From assembly GCA_039630235.1 (NCBI GenBank), contig JBCNVI010000009.1, positions 1-46,566 on the forward strand: a DNA stretch of 46,566 bases. The letters run 5' to 3'. Position numbers and translations under genes: made by a program. The stretch's first letter is position 1, and each line of letters begins with the position of its first letter. The stretch is from Candidatus Hydrothermales bacterium (GTDB taxonomy: Bacteria > Hydrothermota > Hydrothermia > Hydrothermales > JAJRUZ01). Shown one piece after another: positions 8,250 to 16,731 of this stretch. The notes under the pieces are model-generated. The model did no database searches. It worked only from the letters and a program-made list of their open reading frames with translations, and was not told where the DNA came from.

Positions 8250-9719
8250 ATGATGCAACATAAAATAACCATTGATCCAATAACAAGACTTGAGGGTCAT
8301 GGTAAAATTGAAATTTTTCTTGACGAAAAGGGGAACGTAGAAAGAGCTTTCCTTGTCGTCCCAGAACTGAGAGGATTTGAGATTTTCGTAAAGGGTAAAC
8401 CTGCTGAAGATATGCCTATAATAACAGCTAGAATTTGTGGTGTTTGCCCAACGGCTCACCACATGGCAAGCACAAAGGCATTAGATGACTTATATAAAGT
8501 CCAACCTCCATCACCTGCGAAAAAATTAAGAGAGATGCTATACAACATGTTTATGCTTGAGGATCATGCTCTTCATGTTTATATCCTAGGTGGTCCTGAC
8601 TTTATAGTTGGTCCAAAGGCTAAAAAGGCAGAAAGGAATGTCTTAGGAGTAATTCAGAAAGTTGGTCTTGAGGTCGGGAAAAAGGTTATATCAGTGAGAA
8701 GAGAAATAAGAGAACTGATGACACTTCTTGCAGGTAAAGTGATACATCCTGCCTGGGGAGTACCTGGTGGAGTTACAAGAGGAATAAAAAAAGAAGAAGT
8801 AGTAAACTTTATAAAAGTTGCTGAAAAAGGAGTTGAATTTGCCCTGTTTACTCTTAAGGTCTTTAAAGATATCGTTCTTTCAAATAAGGAGTACGTTGAT
8901 CTTATTTTATCAGATGCCTATACCCATAGAACTTACTACATGGGACTTGTAGATGAGAATAAAAAGCTTAATTTCTATGACGGTAAAATAAGAGTAGTTG
9001 ATCCTGAGGGTAAAGAATACGCTTTATTTGATGTGAGGAACTATAGAGAGTATATAGCAGAACATGTCGAGAATTGGACCTACATTAAGTTTCCCTTCTT
9101 AAAGAAAGTTGGGTGGAAGGGTTTTGTTGATGGCAAAGATTCCGGTATATACTCTGTAGCACCACTTGCAAGGCTTAACGCTTGTGAGGGTATTTCTACT
9201 CCTAGAGCTCAGGAGGCCTATGAGGAGTTTTATAAAACTTTGGGAGGAAAACCTGTTCATCATACACTTGCTAATCATTGGGCAAGAGTAGTTGAAATGA
9301 TTTATGCTGCAGAGAGGTTTCTTGAACTTGCTAAAGATCCAGAGATTACCTCAGATAACATAAGAAATATTCCGACAGAGACACCTACCGTGGGAATAGG
9401 AGTTGTAGAGGCACCAAGAGGTACGCTTATACATCATTATGAGACAGATGAAAGAGGGTATATAACAAAGGCAAACTTAATAGTGGCAACTCAGAATAAT
9501 TCAGCTCGTATTTCTATGTCGATCGATAAGGCTGCAAAGAGTCTTATAAAAGAAGGAAAATACGATGAGGGAATTTTAAATATGGTAGAGATGGCGTTCA
9601 GAGCCTATGATCCCTGTCATGCCTGTGGTACCCATTCATTACCCGGTAACATTCCTGTTCTAATAAACATAAGAAATAAAAATGGCGAAATAATTAAAAC
9701 TATAAAAAACTTTGAGTAA
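8250..9719 (+). CDS. mvhA: [NiFe] hydrogenase large subunit, group 3 (MvhA)
   Basis: The 489-residue catalytic subunit. The nickel-iron ligands are visible as RICGVCPTAHH (Cys63, Cys66) and DPCHACGTH (Cys456, Cys459). After His462 a 27-residue tail starting SLPGNIP remains; in this family such tails are cut off by a dedicated endopeptidase once nickel is inserted, and a protease gene follows directly. The sequence resembles MvhA, the uptake hydrogenase that feeds H2 electrons to heterodisulfide reductase, rather than the NAD-linked HoxH type. CGGAGG precedes the ATG. A second ATG follows immediately (residue 2), so the exact start may be either one. Confidence 0.94.
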   Translation: MMQHKITIDPITRLEGHGKIEIFLDEKGNVERAFLVVPELRGFEIFVKGKPAEDMPIITARICGVCPTAHHMASTKALDDLYKVQPPSPAKKLREMLYNMFMLEDHALHVYILGGPDFIVGPKAKKAERNVLGVIQKVGLEVGKKVISVRREIRELMTLLAGKVIHPAWGVPGGVTRGIKKEEVVNFIKVAEKGVEFALFTLKVFKDIVLSNKEYVDLILSDAYTHRTYYMGLVDENKKLNFYDGKIRVVDPEGKEYALFDVRNYREYIAEHVENWTYIKFPFLKKVGWKGFVDGKDSGIYSVAPLARLNACEGISTPRAQEAYEEFYKTLGGKPVHHTLANHWARVVEMIYAAERFLELAKDPEITSDNIRNIPTETPTVGIGVVEAPRGTLIHHYETDERGYITKANLIVATQNNSARISMSIDKAAKSLIKEGKYDEGILNMVEMAFRAYDPCHACGTHSLPGNIPVLINIRNKNGEIIKTIKNFE

Positions 9720-10185
9720 TCAAAGGAAAAATGTTATTTTAGGGCTTGGAAACACGATAAGAGGGGACGACGGGATTGGTATATACATAGCGGGATTTTT
9801 AACTCGAAAGTACAAGGATCTAGTAGATGTGGTGTCGACAGAGGAGATGGGTCTTTCATTGCTTGACTTTCTCTCTCCCTATGAAAAGGCAATAATAATT
9901 GATAGTATATACACCGGAAAGCAGGATGTTGGAAATTTATATATATTCAATGGAAAAGACATACAAAGTAATGGAATAAAAAGTAATCATTACGTAGGGA
10001 TTCCGGAGCTTATTCAAATTGCTAAGAAGTTAAAACTACCTTTTCCAAGGGAGATTCTTATTATAGGAGTCTCAGTTGAAAATCCCTTCACTATTAGACT
10101 TTCTCTCTCTGAGAGTTTAAAAAATAAAATACCGGAAATTTTAGACAAAATAGAAAAAATTATTAAGGAGTTTTTTAAAATTTAA
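9712..10185 (+). CDS. Hydrogenase maturation endopeptidase (HycI/HyaD/FrcD family)
   Basis: A 157-residue aspartate-type metalloendopeptidase that removes the C-terminal tail of the hydrogenase large subunit. The N-terminal signature NVILGLGNTIRGDDGIGIYI and the acidic STEEMGLSLLDF (nickel-sensing Glu/Asp region) are intact, and the length is normal for the family. The frame must begin at TTG 9712, inside the last codons of mvhA (8-base overlap), because the ATG a few bases further on is out of frame. No ribosome-binding site is visible, so translation is probably coupled to mvhA. Its natural substrate is almost certainly the adjacent MvhA. Confidence 0.9.
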   Translation: MSNQRKNVILGLGNTIRGDDGIGIYIAGFLTRKYKDLVDVVSTEEMGLSLLDFLSPYEKAIIIDSIYTGKQDVGNLYIFNGKDIQSNGIKSNHYVGIPELIQIAKKLKLPFPREILIIGVSVENPFTIRLSLSESLKNKIPEILDKIEKIIKEFFKI

Positions 10186-10204
10186 ATAAAAAATAAAAAA
10201 AGCC

Positions 10205-11872
10205 ATGAAAACAGATATTGAAATTGCAAGATCAATCAAATTACAAGATATAAGGGAGGTTGCTGAGAAGTTAGGTATAGACGAGAAATTTTTGGAGTTA
10301 TATGGAAAATATAAAGCGAAAATAAATTTGGATTTTTTAAAAGATAGGGCAAGAAGGGCAAAGTTAATACTTGTCACAGCCATAAGCCCTACACCGTTTG
10401 GTGAGGGCAAAACAACTGTTTCAATATCGCTATCTATGGGATTCTGGAAAATAGGTAAAACTTCAGCTGTTGCCCTAAGAGAACCATCACTTGGTCCCGT
10501 ATTTGGAATTAAAGGAGGAGCAACAGGTGGAGGATATGCCCAGGTCTTACCAATGGAAGATATAAATCTTCATTTTACAGGAGACTTTCATGCTGTTACC
10601 TCAGCTCATAATCTACTTTCAGCAATGATCGATGCATCTATTTTCCATAAGAATTCCTTAGGAATAGATCCAAATAACGTGTTATGGCCAAGAACTATTG
10701 ATATGAACGATAGATCCTTAAGAGATGTGGTAATTGGACTAAATCCAATCAAAAACGGTCCTTTAAGACTTGAAAAGTTTGTAATTACGCCAGCTTCTGA
10801 GGTAATGGCAATTTTAGGTTTATCTAAGAATTACGCTGAACTTAAAGAAAGACTCTCAAATATACTTATAGGTTTTACCTTTAAGAAGGAGCCAGTATTT
10901 GCAAGAGACTTAAAGGCGCAGGGTGCAATGACTGTTCTTTTGAAAGATGCTATAAAACCTAATCTTGTTCAAACAACCGAAAATACACCAGCGATAGTTC
11001 ATACAGGACCTTTTGCAAATATAGCTCACGGAACATGTTCGCTTGTAGCAATTGAACTTGCCTTAAGAGCTTGCGATTATACTGTTGTTGAAAGTGGTTT
11101 TGGCTCTGATCTCGGAGCAGAAAAGTTTTTAAACATAGTAACAAGAGAACTTAATGTTATCCCAGATTTAGCGGTTCTTGTTGTTTCAATAAGAGCCTTA
11201 AAGTTCCATGGTGGTATTAAAAAAGAAGATTTAAAGAGGGAAAATGAAGATGCCCTTGTTAAAGGTCTTGATAACCTAAGGGCACACCTGAATATACTCA
11301 AAAATACTTTTGGAATCAGAACCTGTGTGGCTATAAACAGATTTTCTTTTGACACAGATAGAGAAATAAAAGTTGTTCAAGATTTTCTGGATAAAGAGAA
11401 AGTTCCAAATGCAATATGTGAGGGGTTTTTAAAGGGAGGAGATGGTGCGAAGGATCTTGCAAAAAAGGTGATTGAAGTTATTGAAAGAGAAGAAAATAAC
11501 TTTAGAAGAGTTTACGATGTGAATATGGGTATCAAGGATAAGATAGAGAGGATTGCAAAAAATGTTTACGGTGCGGCTTCTGTTCATTATTCGGATGAGG
11601 CTTTAAAGAAGGTCGAGTTATGTGAGAGGTTGAATTTTAAGGACTTTTATATATGTATGGCTAAGACTCAGTATTCACTCTCTGATAACTCTAAACTAAA
11701 GGGCTGGCCGAAAGGTTTTGAGATTAAGGTTGATGATATAAGAATTAAGTCTGGAGCTAAGTTTTTAGTTCCTCTCTGTGGTGACATACTTGAGATGCCT
11801 GGACTTCCAGAACAACCAGCTGCTACGATTATTGATATGGATGAAAATGGCGTAATTTCAGGCCTCTTTTAA
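10205..11872 (+). CDS. fhs: Formate-tetrahydrofolate ligase
   Basis: A 555-residue protein, full length for the family. It joins formate to tetrahydrofolate with ATP, giving 10-formyl-THF, in the cytoplasm. Visible features are the phosphate-binding loop TPFGEGKTTVSISL (about 63-76), REPSLGPVFGIKGGATGGGY, HFTGDFHAVTSAHNLLSA and the C-terminal MPGLPEQPAATIIDMDENG. It lies 19 bases after the hydrogenase protease gene and its stop overlaps the hypA start (TAATG). That places it inside the hydrogenase cluster, linking H2-derived reductant with the methyl branch of one-carbon metabolism. No other Wood-Ljungdahl gene is in the window, so an acetogenic pathway is only a possibility. Confidence 0.95.
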   Translation: MKTDIEIARSIKLQDIREVAEKLGIDEKFLELYGKYKAKINLDFLKDRARRAKLILVTAISPTPFGEGKTTVSISLSMGFWKIGKTSAVALREPSLGPVFGIKGGATGGGYAQVLPMEDINLHFTGDFHAVTSAHNLLSAMIDASIFHKNSLGIDPNNVLWPRTIDMNDRSLRDVVIGLNPIKNGPLRLEKFVITPASEVMAILGLSKNYAELKERLSNILIGFTFKKEPVFARDLKAQGAMTVLLKDAIKPNLVQTTENTPAIVHTGPFANIAHGTCSLVAIELALRACDYTVVESGFGSDLGAEKFLNIVTRELNVIPDLAVLVVSIRALKFHGGIKKEDLKRENEDALVKGLDNLRAHLNILKNTFGIRTCVAINRFSFDTDREIKVVQDFLDKEKVPNAICEGFLKGGDGAKDLAKKVIEVIEREENNFRRVYDVNMGIKDKIERIAKNVYGAASVHYSDEALKKVELCERLNFKDFYICMAKTQYSLSDNSKLKGWPKGFEIKVDDIRIKSGAKFLVPLCGDILEMPGLPEQPAATIIDMDENGVISGLF

Positions 11873-12219
11873 TGCATGAATACTCTTTAGCTACAAATTT
11901 AATAGAAATTTTAAGGGAAGAGAAGAAAAAAAGGAATATAAAAAAAATTTTAAAAGTTGAATTAGAGTTTGGTAAGTTGGCATCCGCTGAACCACTGATT
12001 TTTAAAGAAATTTTTGATATAATAAAAAAAGATACAGAATTTGAGGAAACGGAACTTATAATTGATCTGATTGAACCAGAAGTTAAATGCTTAAATTGTG
12101 AAAAAGATTTTAAAGCCGATACTTTTCCCTTTTTATGCCCCTACTGCGAAAATATGGGAGGTGAACTGCTAAGAGGTGATAAGATAACGATGAAAAGTTT
12201 AGAAATAATAAAAGATTAG
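11872..12219 (+). CDS. hypA: Hydrogenase nickel-insertion protein HypA
   Basis: A 115-residue nickel metallochaperone that works with HypB to load Ni into the hydrogenase large subunit. The N-terminus MHEYSLATNLIEIL contains the His2/Glu3 nickel-binding motif found in HypA (MHE). The zinc site is CLNCEKDF and CPYCENMGGELLRGDKITMK. The ATG shares its A with the fhs stop codon, so it is translationally coupled. It is the last gene before a hairpin and the separate hypB promoter. Confidence 0.93.
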   Translation: MHEYSLATNLIEILREEKKKRNIKKILKVELEFGKLASAEPLIFKEIFDIIKKDTEFEETELIIDLIEPEVKCLNCEKDFKADTFPFLCPYCENMGGELLRGDKITMKSLEIIKD

Positions 12220-12227
12220 TATATAAA

Positions 12228-12251
12228 AAATTTTAAACTTTTTTAAAATTT
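12228..12251. repeat. AT-only 10-bp inverted repeat between hypA and hypB
   Basis: AAATTTTAAA, a 4-base centre CTTT, and TTTAAAATTT form a perfect hairpin just after the hypA stop. It is followed by TGAAAGTTTTT, so it could act as a weak intrinsic terminator ending the upstream operon before the hypB promoter. Its AT-only stem makes it unstable at high temperature, and a DNA-binding site is the alternative. Confidence 0.35.
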
Positions 12252-12259
12252 GAAAGTTT

Positions 12260-12289
12260 TTGAAAGCTGCTAAGTAAATCTGTTAAAAT
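12260..12289 (+). promoter_or_regulatory. Promoter of hypB-hypF, probably leaderless
   Basis: TTGAAA (12260-12265), an 18-base spacer and TAAAAT (12284-12289) lie upstream of hypB. The -10 box ends five bases before the ATG at 12295, so transcription is predicted to start at the start codon. Confidence 0.6.
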
Positions 12290-12294
12290 TAGTT

Positions 12295-12960
12295 ATGGCA
12301 GAGGTAATAAAGGAGAGTGTCTCAATTTCTATACTTAAGGTTAATGAAGAAATTGCTAGTGAATTAAGGCACTTTTTTAATCAAAGAAGAATTTTCACTA
12401 TAAATTTAATATCTTCACCTGGATCAGGAAAGACGATGCTCATTGAAAGGTTGCTTGATTATTTTGATAAGGAAAAGGTCTTTGTTTTTGTTGGTGATAT
12501 TGAAACAGAAAGAGATGCAAAAAGAATAAGAGAAAGGGGTGGAAAGTCCTGCCAAATTATAACAGGTAACACTTGCCACTTAGAAGCTATAATGATAAAA
12601 AAGGGATTATCTTTTTTAGAAGATGGTACTGAATATTTATTTATAGAAAACGTAGGAAACCTTGTCTGTCCTGCAAGCTACGATCTTGGCGAACACCTAA
12701 GAATCTCGATGATCTCAACTCCTGAAGGTGATGATAAGATTCTAAAGTATCCCAAAGCTTTTTTAACCTCTGATGTTTTAGTTATTAATAAAATAGATCT
12801 TTTAAAGTACTTGCCCTTTGATATACAAAGAGTTGAAGAGGAGGCAAAAAAAATAAAAAGGGAGATAAAGATTTTTAAAACCTCTGCCTTAACGGGAGAG
12901 GGTGTTAAAGAACTTGCAGATTTTATAAAAAAGGAGCGAGAGGGAAGATTTAAAGATTGA
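12295..12960 (+). CDS. hypB: Hydrogenase nickel-incorporation GTPase HypB
   Basis: A 221-residue SIMIBI-class GTPase that drives nickel transfer from HypA. The P-loop is SPGSGKT (41-47); the metal/GTP switch region is NTCHLEA, NVGNLVCPASYDLGEH contains the conserved nickel-site cysteine, and NKIDLL is the guanine-specificity motif. The histidine-rich N-terminal extension seen in some HypB proteins is absent, so it should not store nickel. The predicted promoter ends five bases before this ATG, which supports the start and suggests leaderless translation. Its TGA overlaps the TTG start of hypF. Confidence 0.94.
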   Translation: MAEVIKESVSISILKVNEEIASELRHFFNQRRIFTINLISSPGSGKTMLIERLLDYFDKEKVFVFVGDIETERDAKRIRERGGKSCQIITGNTCHLEAIMIKKGLSFLEDGTEYLFIENVGNLVCPASYDLGEHLRISMISTPEGDDKILKYPKAFLTSDVLVINKIDLLKYLPFDIQRVEEEAKKIKREIKIFKTSALTGEGVKELADFIKKEREGRFKD

Positions 12961-15224
12961 AAAAAAGATTTTTAATAAGGCTGCAAGGAAAAGTTCAAGG
13001 CGTGGGATTTAGGCCTTTTGTATATAGGATTGCTTTAGAAAATAATTTAAGCGGATTTGTCAAAAACAGCACAGAGGGCGCTGTCATAGAAGTTGAAGGT
13101 GAAAGTAAAAATTTGAAAAAATTTATAAGAGAACTAAAAGAAAAGAAACCACCTTTAGTTGAGTACACTCATATAGAAATAAAAGAAATAGGGATTAAAA
13201 ACGATCACAAGTTTGAAATTGCCAAATCTGAGGAAAAGGGAGAAAAAATAGCCTTAATTTTACCAGATATTGCAATATGTGAAGATTGTAAAGAAGAGAT
13301 CTTTGACGAAAAAAATAGAAGATTTCACTATCCCTTTACAAACTGTACTAACTGTGGACCAAGATTCAGTATCATCCAGAATATTCCCTATGATAGAAAA
13401 AATACTACTATGAAGATATTTGAAATGTGTAAAGAATGTAAGATGGAGTATGAGGATCCCCTCAATAGGAGATTTCATGCTCAACCTAACGCTTGTCATG
13501 AATGTGGCCCCCAGGTCTTTCTATTAGATAACAGAGGTAATCTCTTATATGAAAAAGAAAAGGCTATTGAGGAAACAGTTAAAATTTTAAAGCTTGGTAA
13601 GATAGTAGCAATTAAAAGTATAGGTGGATTTCAACTTTTAACAGATGCAACCAAAGATGAATCGGTGTTAGAACTACGAAAAAGAAAAAAAAGAGACGAA
13701 AAACCTTTCGCATTAATGTTTAAAAGCTTAGATCATTTAAAAAAGTATGCCTATGTTAATAAAATTGAAAAAGAGATTCTACTATCTTATTCTTCGCCAA
13801 TTGTTATTTTAAAAGCAAAAAAGAAAAATAATCTTTCAAAATATGTTTCCCCCTATAATCCTTACATAGGGGCTATGCTTCCCTATACTCCACTTCACCT
13901 TTTATTAATGGATAAAATCGATTTTCCTCTAGTCTGTACTTCCGGAAACATATCAGATGAACCTATAGCCTTTGACAATGATGAAGCATTTCACAGATTA
14001 AAAGATATAACCGACTATTTTTTGATGCATACAAGACCTATAGAAAGGTATATCGATGATTCAGTAGTTAAGGTGGTAAATAAAAAAATTTTAATGATAA
14101 GAAGAGCAAGAGGTTATGCCCCTTTACCTATAATAGTAGAAAGAAAACTACCGCAGATTTTAGCCTTAGGTGCTTACCTTAAAAATACTATAGCAATATC
14201 CAAAACAGATAGAATTATTGTTTCTCAGCATATTGGTGATCTTGATAATGAAATTTCTTTTAATGCTTTTAAAAAAGTTATAGAGGATTTTAAAAATCTT
14301 TTTGAATTTAAACCTGAGTTTATTGCCTGTGATGCTCATCCTGAATATTTGTCTACAAAATACGGTGAAGAATTGAGTAAAAAAGGAAACATACCGCTGA
14401 TGAAAATTTTTCACCATCACGCCCATATTTCTTCGTGTATGGTAGAAAACAGGCTCGAAGAAGAGGTTTTAGGTGTAGCCTGGGATGGGACAGGATACGG
14501 AAAAGATGGAAAAATCTGGGGAGGTGAATTTTTAATCTGTGATTTTAGGGATTTTAAAAGGTTTGCAACTTTCAGAGAGTTTGGAATTTTGGGGGGTGAC
14601 AAGGCAATGAGAGAACCAAGAAGAAGTGCAATAGGAATTTTATATGAAATCTATAAGGAAAAAACCTTTGAAATGGACATTGAATCCATTAAAACACTAT
14701 CTGATGAGGAAAAAAACATTTTTAAAACCTGTTATGAGAAAAACATAAATATTTTTAAGTGTACTTCAGTTGGTAGAATTTTTGATGCGGTTTCTTCGCT
14801 ACTTAATTTAAAACAAAAGATTACCTTTGAGGGTCAATCAGCTATGATACTTGAATGGTTAGCTGAGGACTTTAAAAAAGGTAAAATAGCTCACTATGAC
14901 TTTGAACTTGTAGGTAGTGATCCTATTGTTATTGACTTTGTTCCAATAATTGAAGGAATATTAAATGACCTGAAAAATAATGTTAACAAATCTTATATAG
15001 CTTTTAAATTTCATGTGACGTTAGCAGAGATAGTTAAAAAACTTGGAGAGATAGCTGGTAATTACAAGATTTTGTTAAGTGGAGGTGTTTTTCAAAATAA
15101 ACTTCTTACTGAACTTATATTAAAAAAAGTTAAGAAAAATAAATTATATACGCATTCTTTGATACCGCCTAATGATGGTGGAATTTCACTTGGTCAAATT
15201 ATGATTTTATATCATAACTTATAA
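12957..15224 (+). CDS. hypF: Carbamoyltransferase HypF
   Basis: A 755-residue enzyme that turns carbamoyl phosphate into the thiocyanate on HypE, the source of the Fe-bound cyanide. Domains in order: an acylphosphatase domain (QGKVQGVGFRPFVYR, about 8-22); two zinc fingers (CEDC...CTNCGPRFS and CKEC...CHECGP, about 105-180); a YrdC-like domain (about 195-380, with KSIGGFQLLTDAT); and a Kae1-like carbamoyltransferase domain with HHHAHISSCM and GVAWDGTGYG. All are intact. It starts at TTG 12957, inside the hypB stop, and no ATG lies nearby in frame. Its 3' end overlaps the convergent methyltransferase gene by 13 bases. Confidence 0.95.
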   Translation: MKKRFLIRLQGKVQGVGFRPFVYRIALENNLSGFVKNSTEGAVIEVEGESKNLKKFIRELKEKKPPLVEYTHIEIKEIGIKNDHKFEIAKSEEKGEKIALILPDIAICEDCKEEIFDEKNRRFHYPFTNCTNCGPRFSIIQNIPYDRKNTTMKIFEMCKECKMEYEDPLNRRFHAQPNACHECGPQVFLLDNRGNLLYEKEKAIEETVKILKLGKIVAIKSIGGFQLLTDATKDESVLELRKRKKRDEKPFALMFKSLDHLKKYAYVNKIEKEILLSYSSPIVILKAKKKNNLSKYVSPYNPYIGAMLPYTPLHLLLMDKIDFPLVCTSGNISDEPIAFDNDEAFHRLKDITDYFLMHTRPIERYIDDSVVKVVNKKILMIRRARGYAPLPIIVERKLPQILALGAYLKNTIAISKTDRIIVSQHIGDLDNEISFNAFKKVIEDFKNLFEFKPEFIACDAHPEYLSTKYGEELSKKGNIPLMKIFHHHAHISSCMVENRLEEEVLGVAWDGTGYGKDGKIWGGEFLICDFRDFKRFATFREFGILGGDKAMREPRRSAIGILYEIYKEKTFEMDIESIKTLSDEEKNIFKTCYEKNINIFKCTSVGRIFDAVSSLLNLKQKITFEGQSAMILEWLAEDFKKGKIAHYDFELVGSDPIVIDFVPIIEGILNDLKNNVNKSYIAFKFHVTLAEIVKKLGEIAGNYKILLSGGVFQNKLLTELILKKVKKNKLYTHSLIPPNDGGISLGQIMILYHNL

Positions 15225-16063
15225 AACCAGAAACTGTTGTAAGTTGTTAATTTACACATAAATTTAAAACCGACTTTTTGTAAAAATTCTTTTATCGATG
15301 GATTGATAAAATCTTCAACAAGTAGTATAATTTCTCTTGAATTTTTAGTGAGGATTTTTTCAGCACCTTTTAAAACTTTTTCTTCAAAACCCTCAACATC
15401 AATTTTCATAAAAATAATGTCGAAATTTTCTATTTCATCTTTGATAACATTATCGAGTCTTTTTGTCTCTACTATAATTTTCTTTGATTTAGGAGGAATA
15501 TTAACTATTGAGCTGTCTCCTGGAGAAGCTTCATCATAATTTATTGTTATGCTATCTTCAGAGTCTGACAGCGCAAAATTAAAGGATTTTACTATATCTT
15601 CAAGGTTATTTATTTTGATGTTCTGTTCTAACAATTCAAAGTTATAGGGTACTGGTTCAAAAGAAAATATTTTTATTTTTTCTTTAAATTTATTGCCAAT
15701 TAAAATAGAATAATAACCGAGGGCTGCTCCTATGTCTATAAATAAAACTTTTTTATTTTTTTTAAGATATTCTCCGATTTTTTTGATTAAGAAGTTGACG
15801 TCTCTTCTTTCGTAGGCAGGTGAAACAGAAGCAGCATCCGATGTCTTTTTTCTTGTTTTGAATTTCCCAAACTTCGTTACTATTAAATCATCACTAAAAA
15901 AGTAGGGAAAATTTTTTCTATAATCAATAAATTTATAAAAAGAATAAACTAATTCGTAAATAAACATTTTGATTCTTGGTTTTTTGACCTCAAAGGGTAT
16001 TATCGACTTGTAAAAGAGGTAAGAAATATAGAACAAAATTTTTTCTTTCAAGCTAAAATTCAT
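15212..16063 (-). CDS. FkbM-family SAM-dependent methyltransferase
   Basis: A 283-residue protein with the FkbM methyltransferase pattern: the SAM-binding FIDIGAALGYYS (about 108-119), SFEPVPYNFELLEQNIKIN, the strand with FALSDSE, and MKIDVEGFEEKVLKGAEKIL near the C-terminus. FkbM proteins O-methylate sugars, polyketides or other small molecules; the substrate cannot be inferred. The first 60 residues are hydrophobic and aromatic without an obvious signal sequence. It is the last gene of the TSUP-ttuB-subtilase-scpA unit, overlapping scpA by 4 bases, which looks like economical packing rather than shared function. Confidence 0.82.
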   Translation of the reverse strand: MNFSLKEKILFYISYLFYKSIIPFEVKKPRIKMFIYELVYSFYKFIDYRKNFPYFFSDDLIVTKFGKFKTRKKTSDAASVSPAYERRDVNFLIKKIGEYLKKNKKVLFIDIGAALGYYSILIGNKFKEKIKIFSFEPVPYNFELLEQNIKINNLEDIVKSFNFALSDSEDSITINYDEASPGDSSIVNIPPKSKKIIVETKRLDNVIKDEIENFDIIFMKIDVEGFEEKVLKGAEKILTKNSREIILLVEDFINPSIKEFLQKVGFKFMCKLTTYNSFWFYKL

Positions 16064-16731
16064 TCTCTTCTATAAATTTTTATATCTTCAAACAGTTTTT
16101 CCTGCACACATTTTATTTTTTCAAGCCTAATAAGTTCAAGTAAAGCAAGAAAAGTAACGATTGCCTCGATTTTACTTTTTGCACTTAATATTAGCTCACT
16201 AAATAAAATAAAATTTTTTTTATTCAAGCTATCCATTATAAGCTCTATTTTTTCTTCAATTTTCGGAATTTCAGGTAACTTTTCCTTTATTTCAGGTACT
16301 TTCTGAATAAGTTTTTCAAAAATTGAAAAAAGTATAGATGGATCTAATTTTTCCTCCTCTGATACTATATACTCTGTTTCTTCTCTTGTAAACATCTTTG
16401 ACATTGTTTCAAGTCTTTTAGTTAAAAATTCGATAATTTCAACAAAAGATACACTCTCTACTTTTACCTCCTCTTTATTGTCGATAGTTTGGTTCTCTTT
16501 ATATCTACCAAAAAGAAGATTAGTTTTATATAGCATAAAAAAACTTAGGGCAAATAAAAATTCAAGCTTTTCTCTAAAAGTTAATTCCTTTTCCTTTAAA
16601 TAAAATTCCGCGAACTCCTCTAATAAAATTGATATTTCTATTTTAAATGGGTCTATTTCTTTTGATAAAAGCCATTTTAAAAGTATCTCGAGTGGTCCAT
16701 AATAGTACGTTGTTTTTATAACTGCGTTCAT
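16060..16731 (-). CDS. scpA: Segregation and condensation protein A (ScpA)
   Basis: A 223-residue kleisin. The N-terminal YYYGPLEILLKWLLSKEIDP is the signature segment that contacts the SMC neck, followed by a helical bundle and LEFLFALSFFMLYKTNLLFG. The C-terminal winged-helix part (FSELILSAKSKIEAIVTFLALLELIRLEKI) binds the SMC head. With SMC and ScpB it would form the bacterial condensin; neither is in the window. Usual length is 220-260 residues. The ATG overlaps the stop of the upstream subtilase gene (ATGA). Confidence 0.88.
   Translation of the reverse strand: MNAVIKTTYYYGPLEILLKWLLSKEIDPFKIEISILLEEFAEFYLKEKELTFREKLEFLFALSFFMLYKTNLLFGRYKENQTIDNKEEVKVESVSFVEIIEFLTKRLETMSKMFTREETEYIVSEEEKLDPSILFSIFEKLIQKVPEIKEKLPEIPKIEEKIELIMDSLNKKNFILFSELILSAKSKIEAIVTFLALLELIRLEKIKCVQEKLFEDIKIYRRE

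Noticed and set aside
15212-15224. Frameshift or misassembly at the hypF/FkbM end overlap
   Set aside because: Both C-termini look complete for their families; a 13-base convergent overlap fits the compact genome.
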